A program made the translations under genes and the position numbers. DNA of 52,500 nt. Origin: Chrysomallon squamiferum. Its lineage: Eukaryota > Mollusca > Gastropoda > Neomphalida > Peltospiridae. The stretch is taken from positions 15,609,198 to 15,661,697 of the forward strand of contig CM022670.1 of the NCBI GenBank assembly GCA_012295275.1. Direction: 5' to 3'. Of the stretch, positions 35,455 through 47,099 are shown piece after piece (the stretch's first letter is position 1; the number at the start of each line of letters is the position of its first letter). The notes below the pieces were generated by a model, which did no database searches, had not been told where the DNA came from, and saw only the letters and a list, made by a program, of their open reading frames with translations.

Positions 35455-38350
35455 TCTGGTCTCAGTCATGGAAGAGGTTTAACATAATTATCTTTAGTTT
35501 AAATGTTTAGCCTCACTGTGCCCGAAGTCTGAACACTTGCTCAGCGAACAGTATGTCACCGAACAGAGGACTGAATCTCCCGGCAGAAACGTCTGGCACC
35601 GTTTCGAAACGGTATAATTAAGAGACAAGAGGCTTTGTTGAATCTGCAATTTTCAAAATCATGTTCTGGTGGAAGGTGTTGGCAACTTGACTTTGGCGTA
35701 CGCCAACAGCAAATGCAGCTCGTCACAGGACAGCAATCTGCAACACGATATGCTGATTTTGGTGACACTGAAATGTTGTAAGTCCATTCTTGGTCTTTTG
35801 GGGAATCAACCATATTGTAATCCTCTATTGTTTTTCGTTTGCTATTCTTGACTGCTTCAGTCATTATATAATATATAATAATAGGTGCGGGCACAGTGAG
35901 GTGACCCCATTTTAAATATTTCTTTATAATCGGTGACACGCAAGGAGTAAATGTAATAAAATGCTTACTTGTTCAGGCAACATTCGTCTCGCGTATTCTG
36001 AAAAACAAAACAAACACAAATAATTCTACATGTATAAAAAATATATTAGAATGCATTAGCAACAGAAAATAATACAAATAGTGATAAATTAATGTAAATT
36101 TTGTTTTGTGTGCAGTGTTAACATTTTGTTTTATGACATTTGATGGAATCAAAAAGCAAACCTTGTTTCTGTGCATCCATGCTGCTTGCAAATACATCAC
36201 CAATCAGCGGCATTCCAGAAACATATTTTTGAGATGAATACTTATCTGAAATTAAATAAGAAATGAAAAACATCTTTCCAAGTTATGAACAGAAATTATT
36301 ACTATTATTTATAACACAGCTACACTATATATTTTACTGGAATAAAGAATGGATATTTAATTATTTTATTAACAAAAAGATAAAAATGTGATTGATTTTA
36401 CAATGCTCAGACACCATATTTTGAACTATCATTTTTTAGTTTTTTTTATTATGTGCAGACAACATTCTGAATGAGATGTCATTCTAGACGATCTTTAGTT
36501 CGCAAAACTCTGTTAATAAAAAAAATTAAAAGAAAATTTATAGCGATATATATAAATTATCTGCTTTATTTATTTTATTTTTATTTTTATTTTATTTTTT
36601 AAATTTATTTAAGCAATATACCTTGTATGCACAAGACTCTTGTACTGCCTAATTGTTGTTTTAAGATATTTCATTTACATATAACTATTCAAATGTAAAA
36701 TTTCTTCACTTGATTTGATTTGATTTTAAGCAATAATCCTTATACGCACAAGACTTATGTTGCTTTAATAATTCTCATTTCCTCTCTTTTCATTTACCTA
36801 TAACTATTCAAATGTATGATTGCTTCACTTTTTCATTTCTTTCTTAGTTCTGATCAAATATTTTTCGCAAAACAGTCTCGATACCTGACGATCCAAAATA
36901 TAAACGATTAACATAAATTGATTAATAACTTGTTTCCAATATAGATTCAATTAACATTATTCAAAATGTAAAACTGCTTCACTTCTTTTTTCTTTCGTGT
37001 TTGTCATCAAATATATTTCCCAAAACAGTTTTGATAGATAATAATCCAAAATATAAACGATTAAAATAAAATGATTAAAAAATATATTTTAACTTACAAA
37101 CTTCCACTATAGATACAATTAACATAAATGAAATAGAATTAGAATTTTAAAAATTTACCAGATTGTATTGTTTCTGATTTTCTGGACTTCATCTGGAACT
37201 TTGGTGGTTTCTGGAGGACCGTTCTCGACTGCGGAAATGTTCTGAGTTTCTCCCTGTCATTGGAACCATATGACTTTCCACGTTGTATTTCTGAACAGGT
37301 GATTGCAGTCTCGGGTTTGAGAGTAGACACAGATGTGACATTATCCGAATGGACTGCATACAATGATGGACGTGCTGATTGTTCTACGAGACCAATTTTC
37401 TTCGAAAATTCAACATACAAAGTTTCTTCGGCAGACTGCTCTGAGTTCTGATTTGGGAAATGAAGCAAAACTGAATCTTCGTAAACAGACGTATTTTTAT
37501 TATTTGGAAGCCGGACTTCGATGTTTGCCACTGCATCGTTGTCTAGAGGAAGAATAACAGCACTACGTCGACGTACAGGAACAGAACATTCAGATTTGAG
37601 TAATTTGTAAAACAAAAATTTTATCTCAACTTTTCTTCCAGTAAGAATGACCTTTCCTGTGAAAGTCTTCAAGGTGGCTACAGATTCTAGGAAAGTGTTT
37701 ATGAAAGAATTAGTGGTACTCTGTTCTATGAATTTAATACACTGCGGAAATCGAAACTTTAAAATTTCCTCAACAGTGTACTTGGTGTCATTTGCTACAG
37801 TTATGAAAGAACCTTTCATTTTATGTGGAAGAACCAGTTTCGATTTTCTGCAAATCACTCTCAAACCAAATATTTTTTTCTCTGAATTAGCAACTATGGT
37901 TAAATTTTCAAGGATATCATTTTCCATCAGAATGTTTTGTTTGCCCTTTACATCTTTCAAAATAACTGCTCTTCCAATTTTCACTTTGCTGGGCATGAAC
38001 CGCATGAGCTGACCTACAGAAGTGTACTCAAACCCCACTCCGTGAATCGGTAAGACACGTACGTAACCTTTGTATTTCAGAGGGATTCTCAGTTGTTCTG
38101 TTGTTTTTCTGTACTCATTACCATTCCACCTCGCAACATAGGCTTCCGCCGATGTCTCAGTTTCACTCGAATCTATTTTAATTATGTCACCTCGCGAGAA
38201 CGAACTGCAGTCGTTTTCAGAATAGAAACCTTCACATACCTTAACAACTACAGGCAGAGTCACTTTTTCACCAATCTCCTTAAGGGTACACGTTTCTTCA
38301 GACCAGTATTTATTATCATCAGAAGCGGACGTTGACGACGGTGTCGCCAT
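34668..38350 (-). CDS. CABIT+SAM GAREM-like protein, copy D (open, shortened)
   Basis: Coding exons: 38350-37159, 36245-36162, 35997-35969 and 35087-34668 (stop), all GT/AG with matching phases, giving 574 residues. Exon 1 is a complete CABIT exon (WSEETCTLKEIGEKVTLP, SRGDIIKID, LPIHGVGFEYTSVG). Exon 4 is about 33 residues shorter than in C: a block of about 26 residues after PGKRS is missing and so is a block corresponding to GEVTNFQ, both in frame. The Tyr motifs VYDYADD and RKIYDKVK and the SAM domain remain (LSDCFFECGLPELAELC, LLKVKKIQ, GWRPK). It may be functional with a shorter linker. Intron 1 contains an internal tandem duplication and intron 3 a decayed MULE relic. Upstream is a duplicated flank to about 39850. 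Confidence 0.82.
35317..35457. repeat. Compound ATT/GTT/CTT repeat in intron 3 of copy D
   Basis: Successive runs of ATT, GTT, CTT, GTT and ATT units on the plus strand. Long Leu- or Tyr-rich open frames over it are artefacts. Confidence 0.95.
35512..35830 (+). mobile_element. Decayed MULE-transposase relic in copy D intron 3
   Basis: This aligns with 18575-19080 in copy B: the edges (GTGCCCGAAGTCTG at about 35518), the part around GGACTGAATCTCCC and the KREKALAEA-coding part are recognisable. The central piece that encodes the T-N-x-x-E-G-W-H motif is deleted. It is the same insertion inherited by duplication, not an independent one. Confidence 0.6.
36600..37135 (-). repeat. Internal tandem duplication in intron 1 of copy D
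   Basis: Three partial copies of one intron segment follow each other: about 36609-36710, 36726-36957 and 36958-37135. Each contains some of the landmarks AAGCAATA, TAACTATTCAAATGTA, CTTCACT, ATCAAATAT, CAAAACAG and ATATAAACGATTA. Copies B and C have a single version (about 19980-20220 and 28628-28805). The middle D copy is B-like and the last is C-like in diagnostic bases, so this intron looks like an unequal-exchange product. Confidence 0.65.
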
Positions 38351-39860
38351 TACGAAGAACTACTGAAACAACATTACGTCATAGCAGCAAAAATATGCAC
38401 CCTATCAGTTACATGTGGAATATAATAACTGACGACTAGGCCAGTTGAAAATAATGTTCCGCTCTGTCGACTACGTACAATAAGTATATCCTGTTTTTAC
38501 AGTCACTGCTGTTTATCTGTTAGAAATTCCGTACAAAATTAAGCTCAGTTAACTTACATAATATTCCGATTGAATTGTTTGTTTTTTAAAAATCCCTTCT
38601 CAGCAGATGCTATTAGCGACAGTTTTATTAGATGTCCAAATAAACTGAATACTTGTTTTTTTGTACTTAATGAATCATGTCTTTATGAGACAAGCTCTAT
38701 TAATGGCTGATTTCCTCGGGATTCTAAATACAGTTCAGTTATTCATTATTTTAATTTACCTATCTTTTAACATGGTACTTTAAAATCTAGTTTATAGTTA
38801 TTTGTCAAACTGTAAAAAGAGACAGCATAATTGAAATATAATTATACGCACATCCATTGGCCAAGAACCATGTACATTTTCATTGCATCGAAGATGTTTA
38901 CTAGAAACTATCCCTAATCAATGATGTTTACTGTAAACTGTGGTTGTTACACATTTAGAAGTTTTATTTGTTAAGCGAAAGTGGTTTTACATATATGACT
39001 TTTTGGTATTTGTAAAGCAGTAAAAGAAACATGATAGCTACATACCTCGGCAAACAATGAATGATCTTAAAGATTCAAAATTACCAAATAAATAAAGAAC
39101 AAAAATACGACAAGCCGCTAATAATCCTGACACCGAAAACAAGGGAAATTACTCCATGTGTGCTGGTTATTGGTATAGAAAAAGAAATAATTATATTTTA
39201 TTTAAAAAAAATTCTTTTCAGTTTAGTCATTGAGTCTAGTAAGCTATCATTAAATAATTTAAAATGTTAAATCACTAGGACAAAATGGCCGACCAGTGCT
39301 GGTGAGTAAATAAAACTATAGCATTCAAAAATGAAACCTAAGCCTAAGGAGTATTTAGTCATTATTATTCCCGAACGGTACGACAGTCACAGTGTAATAG
39401 TATTATTGTTAACACATAAACGATAAATTAAATGTATTTCTGAAGTAGACTGTGTACAAATACCAATTTGTAGTTATTATATCCCCATACAGAATATGTA
39501 TACGGGCACTCGCATAATATTTACAATGAATACACAAGTAGGTATCTAGCACTAGCTTAATAAAGTTTCTTATTAATTTAAAAATAAAAAGATAACAGAA
39601 CAAATAAATTTAGAAAAAATAAAAATACTTTTTCTTAAAATGTTTTGTTTCTCATTGCAGGTTTCTGGTAATAAAATTTGCAGCGATTATAATCTATTAT
39701 TATAAAATTAGAAATTAAATTAATAAATAAAAATGTAATTTATGTTTGATCTATAACTATACAAGAAAATAAATTATGATATACATTTGAATAGTATTAA
39801 AATTTATAAGTATCTAAAATCGGTCTGAAGTTTTTATCTTTAAAGGATTTGTAAAAAAAA
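38351..39860. repeat. Duplicated 5' flank of copy D
   Basis: It parallels the C flank closely up to about 39850, where similarity stops; this is the right-hand edge of the whole duplicated region. The core-promoter positions read like those of C (TGTAAAAAC and TCGAC on the minus strand). No gene. Confidence 0.65.
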
Positions 39861-41246
39861 CAACATCAGCATTTAATTCACATTTTCAATACTTGATCAT
39901 TAACTAGAAGTTGATATATTACTGAATTCAAATTCTTTATCAACAAATATGTAAGCAAAGTATGTCTATTTTTAAACATTTAATTTTTACTCCTGATTTA
40001 ACAAGAAAGAGTCAGCAAGTTTGAATTGTGGAGAAAACCTTATAATGGTAACACAATTAAATCAGAGATGAGATGAAAATCATTCACAACTATACTCATT
40101 TCTTAAACATGTATAAGTATTCTGTTCCTTGAAAGCCATTTTGTTTTTGCTGGATGAAAGGAGACACATTTTCACTAACCTAAAACTGGAATGATAGAAT
40201 TATCATTCATTTTAAGACCTACATTTTATAATTTCTAGCTTTCTGTTGTTCTTGCTGGAGATACCTGTAAGGTATTTAAGAAATTTATGTTTTCTGTTCT
40301 TGAATTTGTTTTCATTGTCTAGACAGTACCATGTAATTATTTGCTCAAAACCAATGAAATTAATTAATCAGCAGAATTACAGTTTTAGTCAGATGTGCAG
40401 GATTTGAATCTTGTTAATTTAGGATATTATTAAGATACTACAGCTAGAAATTCAAACTTAGGACAGCGTGTTATGAAGAAATAAAAGGGATTAATATCAA
40501 GAATATATTTAAAGGACAAGAAATTATTTCCAGATAACCCTGTATTAACAGACAGATCAAATTACGAATGAGACATAATACAATTTAAAAAAAAAAAAAT
40601 TTTACAGATGTTTTTAACATTGCTTTTTAATAATTAAAACAAATGTACAATGTATGTGTGTAAATAAACAGTGAAAATGAAATGGATACATTCTACAAAA
40701 TTCTCCATTCTTACTTAATCTGCATAACTCTACTCTGAGCTGACTAAAATAATGGATTATTCTTAGTCTAGGAATTTAGCACTTTCTTAAATTTTACCAT
40801 TTGCATTAATTTAGTGAGTCACTTGACTCCCCACGTTCCATATAGTTCTAAGAGAATCATACCTGTACAAAGCCTGGGTATGGTTTACAAGTTGAATTTT
40901 TTGCCATAAAAATTATTCTGCCCAATACGAGTTTAAGCAACCATTTCCATTACAATATACAATGTAAACTGAGGGTTTGCAGGGGTGGGTATGAACCATT
41001 TGTTAACCTGAACTGTTCCAGTGTCAAAAATGTATAATTTACCTCGTTCATTTTATCCTGTAATATTAACAAGATGCCACAAGACTTTCTAATTAATAAA
41101 TCATTATGGATGTAAAAAATATTAAAACATCCTTCCTGGTTCATAAGGGTTTTGCTTGTGATTTGCATGTCTTTTAAAGATATTTATAACTTTTGTTGCT
41201 GTTGTAGAAATTTACAATCATTACAAACCATTAATCATTTTATAAA
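39861..41246. other. Unique AT-rich spacer
   Basis: No supported gene, RNA or repeat. It separates the CABIT cluster from the 3' end of ATP5F1E. Confidence 0.5.
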
Positions 41247-41252
41247 TTTATT
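41247..41252 (-). terminator. Polyadenylation signal candidate of ATP5F1E
   Basis: AATAAA on the minus strand about 150 bases after the ATP5F1E stop codon. It is the first such hexamer I see downstream. Confidence 0.45.
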
Positions 41253-41400
41253 TCAGTAACTACAGTATCAATGATTTCACTACAGTTCAGACTGTTGTTA
41301 ATCATCTCTTAACAAATCTTCAAAAAAGAATCCAGTGTTCTGAAGTTAACATGTAGTTGGACATACACACACACATACACAATGCTAAGGACAGCATTTC

Positions 41401-42846
41401 CTATACTTTTTCAGGAATTTCAGGACCAGTAGAAGCTGAAAATATAACAATGAAATTACGAATGATTGTGTATTTTATAAAGAAGTATCCTATTCATCAT
41501 TTAGATATAAAATCAGTTTGAATGGTTGTGTTTTTCAAGACAGAGAAATAATAAAAGACCAAACTAAATTTTCAGCATATTAAATATTTCTCAGTATAAC
41601 TAAATCACTAAAATATTTTTAATTATCTTAATGATAAATAGTGGTGTTCATCAAATTAATGTAACCAGTGGATTTTCAAAAACATTAATATATTTCCAAA
41701 AACTGTTTTGAAAATATAAATTTTTCTTTTAAATAATTATATTGTTTAATTCCTGCTTAAATTCAACAATTTTTTAATGACATGATATTTCCAAGAGGAT
41801 TTTCTCAATGATAAATGCATTTTGATTAATAATAAAGATATAAATTAATAAATTTATGCATTACATTCCAGGCTTGGAATTTAATATTCACAAAATTTCC
41901 ACATTGCGTAACAACCATGTTGTAACAATTTTTAAACTGTGGTCTTTTCTTATACAATGCTTACTTGATTTGCCAGCCTTTCCTTCAGCCCACTTAGACA
42001 TTTTAACAATCGTATGGTTGCGGTCCTCTATGGTTTCTCGTATATCACTCTTCAAACACTGCCTAACAGCAAGAGCACAGATCTTAGAGTAGTTTATGTA
42101 ACTGGAATAAAAATACAACAAGAAAAGTTTTTAACTTTTGTATGAAATTGTTAACATTTAATTTACTGATACAGACTGAGATATTACATGCTTACATTGT
42201 TTGTAATTAGCAAATTATGCAACAGCTAGCAACGTGTGACAGTCCCTGTCAGTATATTTAAGTTATTATGACTGGTGGTAGAAAAAAGTGGTACTTCAGA
42301 GATTTTAGTCTGGACCTTTCTGTTCAAGAATGTGACCATAAAATAATCCTTCAAAGTTTTTGCTAATCAGTAAGAATCAATCATGCACAGATATATAATA
42401 ATATGTAAAAACAATTTTTAATGTTTTGGGGATATTAAACTAGCATTCATTATATATTGTGATGGACCATCTGAAAATAAATTTGTAAAATTGCCATTAC
42501 TTATTTTACCAACGTGCCCATGTTCATTCCAATCATAACCATTTTATCAGATAATGAACGAATTAATTCTGTAAGCGTTTTTTTTTTGTTAAGCGAGGAA
42601 TATTATTCTATGCCAATGAATAACTATTAAAACTTAACTATATTAAATTAATACTGCCTTGATAAAAATTGCACCACAGCTTTCAGTTTCAGTGAAGACC
42701 GAGATTAAAGCTTAGAGGTCATTCATTATAATTTAATACTTTTTCTAGTTGTTTCAGCAACGCTATGCTACAAAAAGGTTTAGGTATTTTATTATTTTAA
42801 TTATATGTGCTTACTTCAAGCCAACCTGTCTCCATGCTGCTGACAT
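41401..42846 (-). CDS. ATP5F1E: Mitochondrial ATP synthase F1 subunit epsilon
   Basis: Three coding exons: 42846-42815, 42101-41965 and 41435-41401. Splice sites are GTAAGC, TTCCAG, GTAAGC and TTTTCAG, and the phases agree across both introns. The protein has 67 residues, begins MSAAWRQVGLNYINYSKICA and continues LAVRQCLKSD. This is the conserved pattern of the eukaryotic mitochondrial epsilon subunit (W-R-x-A/V-G-L-x-Y-x-x-Y-S-x-I-C-A-x-A-V-R). This small subunit sits in the central stalk of F1 with gamma and delta in the matrix, where it supports assembly and coupling; it is distinct from bacterial epsilon. The C-terminal extension (about residues 48-67) is longer than the short basic tail of mammals. 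The short exon 1 and the 35-base last exon are easily missed by ORF-based calling. It lies head-to-head with RBM41. Confidence 0.93.
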
Positions 42847-43603
42847 TTTGTCTTTTTAATAAGAAACAAAGTTCTTTATCCCCGATCTGACAAAATCTCC
42901 GGGCACCGCTTTAGAGTCAGCCACAAAGACAGTTTCGTATTTTACGGTGTAAGAGTTAATTGTTCAGTCTATGAAAAAAAGAAACAGAAAAAAAAAACAG
43001 CTTTTTTTTTTTGCAGGTGTAACAGTGGTATCTAAAAAGGTATAAAATTACGGTAGCATAATAATTAAAATAATAATAATAATAATAAATTGCACCACAG
43101 TATTAACCCTCAAATTTATTATTTATTGTTTTGTTGTTGTTGTTGTTGTTATATAAATCGAGGTGTTTTATTTTTATGTAAATAATTATTAAGATGAATG
43201 GTGAGTTTGAAATACTAAATTTATAAAATGTGATAAAAATGATTTAAAGTAACATTTAAGTAAGTGCATGTGTATAGGGTAAACATGTTTCTTTTAACTG
43301 AGCAGACTTATTCTTTTTAATAATTTAATACAGCCATTTGTAATTTATCTATTTGATGACTGTTTTACTCAGGTTTGACTCACTAGATACGTTTATAAGT
43401 AATATTGTAAAAATACAATAACAATAACAATAATAATAATACAACAACAAAACAACAATCCAAAAGCCTACAAAACAATTTTGACATTTGTAACTATTTA
43501 CTGAACAGTATTTCAGAAACTTTATATTTACTTTTTATTTTACCTATTTTAACCTTTTTATATTGTCGTTGTTGTTGTTATTATTATTGTTATTATTTCT
43601 CAG
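42847..43603. promoter_or_regulatory. Putative bidirectional promoter, ATP5F1E / RBM41
   Basis: About 760 bases separate the ATP5F1E ATG from the first certain RBM41 exon on the opposite strand. The part near 42875-42950 is relatively rich in G, C and CG dinucleotides; the rest is AT-rich with AAT and GTT runs. An ATG followed by a donor-like GTGAGT at 43193-43205 could belong to an alternative first RBM41 exon, but its phase does not fit the next exon. No TATA box is obvious. Confidence 0.4.
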
Positions 43604-44258
43604 TGGCAATCCTAAAAGATACAAAACAGCGGAGGTAATCAGGATGGGTGTGACATTAAAGAAAGGAAATCTGCAAAAGGAAGAGATTCTGCAAACAGAA
43701 GGAGAAAAACATCTACAAAATTTGGTTGAAAAACAGCTGAACACTGATATCACACTTAGTCAGTAAGTGGAAAAGCTTTCTAAGACAAAATTTGTTACGA
43801 AAAGAAATAACTTTGTGTAATATGTGTTTTATTTACTTTGTTTATTGTTTACAGTGATTTAAATGTATTTATTTTTATGATGGTAAACTAGTAAAACAAT
43901 AATGAAAAAACAAAAAAATCAAAACCATTTGCTGAATAAGGATACATAATAACTCAGATGTATGCACACAAAATAACACATAGATGCATCAGTGTCCTCC
44001 CATTTGTTACACATCCCATTTGAATGAACTGCTAATTACATACCTTTTGCCTTGCTTGTAGTAATGAACTCATCTTCTGAGAGTTTTCACAGCTTAGATG
44101 ATTATAAAGAAATTCCTCTCATAGCAATGGGAAAAAAAAATAACAAAAATATTTATTATATCACATTCAGCATCTATGAATGACATATCAGGATACAAAG
44201 ACAGTCTAAAACAATTTTGGTTTGCATGTACTAGAAGATATTTTCCTAGGTCACTAAG

Positions 44259-44293
<35 letters not shown>

Positions 44294-46918
44294 GAATTTA
44301 GTAACTGAATTAAACAAAAAACATTTGATCATCAATGACTGTTATGCTAATATTATACGGGTTTGCTTAATCATTCCAAGGTATGTAATAAACAAGATGT
44401 GTAACAAATGGGAGACAACCGATGTATGCTCAGACAGTCAGCACACAGTAAATCTAAAACTACAACTGATAATGTCTTTTTAATTTTTTGATTGGTAGTA
44501 GTATATTCTAATACTTCCTTGCAGACAGTTTGCCCAACATAAAACATTCAAAAAGGCAGGGGAATATGATCCAGAGATTCGCAGTTTGTCAGGAGTAACA
44601 GGCCTAGCTGAGTACAAGTCTCTGGGAAACAGAGATGTGTATATTGAACAGCTGAAACAGTGTGGACTGACAAAAGAAGAAATAGAACTCAAACTTGGCT
44701 CAGATAATGTATGTTTAGTGCTAATTTTTTGGTTTAAACTGGCTAGAGACTTTTTTTTTTTCTTTTTTTTTTAACTTGTTTTTATTTATATTGAAATTTA
44801 TTTTGAAGTTTGTTTGAAATTTTTAATGTTGTATTACTGTTGTTTCTATTTATAGAGAAATTTATTTTTATCATATTAGTACTTTTCTTTTGATCTTTAG
44901 TCATTTATAAATAATCATTATTATTATTATTATAATTACAACTGTTTTTACTGTTGTTGTTGTTATCGTCATTGTCATTTATATTTTTTTTATAATTTTA
45001 TAATTTTTTAAATTTATTATTACCATTATTATTATTGTTATTATTATTATTATTATTATATTTTGTGGAAACTATTTTGTGGCTTGATTCAGAAATAATA
45101 TAACTTGTAAATGAAAATGGTTTCTGTGTTGTATATTTCTATTAATTTCTATTTTAGCTGTTATCCAAAACAAGCAAATATGGAATTAACCCACAAGTTG
45201 AACAAGAGAGATTACAGAAAGTGGAACTTAAAATCAGTGAATGTCAAAAACAGTTGTCCAAACCTGACACATTTACTGGAGTCGTTCACCTTGGAAGGCA
45301 CCAGATGGAGCTGGAGAAATCTCTCATTAATATTAATAAGGAAACTAAAACTGTCAGTGATGCATTAACTAAGCCAAAGCCTCAAACTATTGGTGATCCC
45401 AATGACCTGATAAACCAGCTTCCAGATATTTTAAGGTGTGTGCAAGAAAAAGCTAAAGAAGAAACTCTAAAACGTAGAAAGAGACGACATATGTACTGTG
45501 CTGATCCAGGGGACGTTGAGAAACAGTCGGAGCTGATAGGACCACTGTTACCTGCTTGCAATGATGAAGATGTCAGTTCACAGGATGTCACCTCAGCACA
45601 TCCAGATGTTACAGATGAGTCTCTGTCTAATTGTACAAGAAGTTGGGACACAGTGTCAGCTGACAGTGTTTCTGACAGACCACCTGACACTGCTTCTGAC
45701 AAACCATCTGACACTTCTCCTGATGAACTAGATGACACCATTTCTGACAAAACATCTGACAAAACATCTGACACTGCTTCTGACAAACCACCTGACACCA
45801 ATCATAATGGGCCTCGACAATTAAAAACTCATGTGGAATTTGTTCCGGAAGATGTCATTAAGAAATACAGACTCACTGAGAATGACATCAGAAATTTGCC
45901 AAGGTTTTCAAATTATTCCACTGGTGACCCAAGCAATGTAAATGTTTATCCAACATTTTTTATGCAAAAGATTGAATTCATTTTTCAACCTAGTTTTAAA
46001 AATAAATTATGACAGGTTTAAGTTTTTAGATCTTGATAAAGAATATTCTTTTGAACAGTAAACAGACTTTTCAAGTTTGATATTAAAATAAGAATATTAC
46101 ACTTTGTTTACCACAGAATTAAACAAATTTAATAAACCCCATAAAAAAAAACAAGGTTTTTGTGTCAGTAAAATATTACAATAAAAATTTATAGTTTATG
46201 ACTCTGACACCATGGAAATAAATAATAATATGTATATATATATATTTTTTATTTATTAATTTTATATAATTTTTTTTTTTTTTTTTTTTAATAATTCTGT
46301 AGATTGTCTTTTTAAAATCTGTTATGTAGTATTATTTGTGGGATTTTTTATTTTTTAGGTTTTGTATTTGAAAAATTTGAGTAGTTTGGTAACTGAAGAG
46401 GACCTGGTCTCATTATTTGGACGTTTTCAGAAGACCGAAGAGAAGACAATTGTCTACAAACTGATGTCTGGACGAATGAGAGGACAAGCTTTCATAACAT
46501 TCCCTGGTTAGTACAGTTTTCCTCTCAATATAATAAACTGTATAAAACTGAGAAGGAGAAAAAACAACTTCTAATGACAGTTGTTAATAATATAAATCAT
46601 TCATCTGTTGACTTGTACAATCTCTCTAAAGCAAACAAATATACAGTGACATACAACAGAGTAATTATTACTATGTGTTGTTTGTTTTAAAGGAAATGGA
46701 ATATCAAGTAGTGCACCAATGTTTTTGTTGTTATTATTGTTGTTGTTATTAGATATGCTCACTGTTGTTTGTTTTTTCAAGGAAATTTCTTTTTTCAGTT
46801 TTCTTGATTTATTTTTATTTTTCTAGATGTGTCAACAGCAAGCAGTGCACTTGAGCTAGTTAATGGATACCACTTCAAAGGGAAACCTGTAATCATACAG
46901 TATGGAAAGAAAGGCTGA
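43604..46918 (+). CDS. RBM41: RNA-binding protein 41
   Basis: Exons: 43604-43762, 44525-44708, 45158-45937, 46359-46506 and 46827-46918 (stop). All have GT/AG borders in matching phase. I take the ATG at 43644 as start, giving 440 residues; the distance to LQTEGEKHLQ matches that to LETEGERQL in vertebrate RBM41. An upstream non-coding exon is possible. Conserved parts: HVEFVPEDVIKKYRLTENDI before the RRM, then a C-terminal RRM starting VLYLKNLSSLVTEEDLVSLF with RNP2 (LYLKNL) and RNP1-like RGQAFITF, ending NGYHFKGKPVIIQYGKKG. RBM41 is a nuclear relative of the U11/U12-65K protein and is reported to bind U12 and U6atac snRNA of the minor spliceosome. Unlike vertebrates, the middle holds a repetitive Asp/Ser/Thr/Pro tract (SDKPPDT units at about 45660-45800). 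Confidence 0.9.
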
Positions 46919-47058
46919 CGAAGACCACCATGATTGTTTACCTAAATTAAACTAGAGAATAAGTGAAGCATGCTGATCTGACAGGGATGTCATACTTCAT
47001 GCACTGAAAGAAAGTGAAATATATTTGTTTCTTTAAAGATGAAAATATTTGCTAATCA

Positions 47059-47064
47059 AATAAA
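47059..47064 (+). terminator. Polyadenylation signal candidate of RBM41
   Basis: AATAAA about 140 bases after the RBM41 stop; others follow near 47098 and 47163, so alternative 3' ends are possible. Confidence 0.45.
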
Positions 47065-47099
47065 ATTACTTTGGCAGTAAACAGCATAATGAATTGAAA

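Noticed and set aside
41856-42092. Plus-strand frame opposite ATP5F1E exon 2
   Set aside because: Antisense shadow; the minus strand encodes the conserved epsilon subunit with correct splice sites.
45382-45801. Minus-strand Ser/Val-rich frame of 139 codons
   Set aside because: Antisense shadow of the repetitive tract of RBM41.
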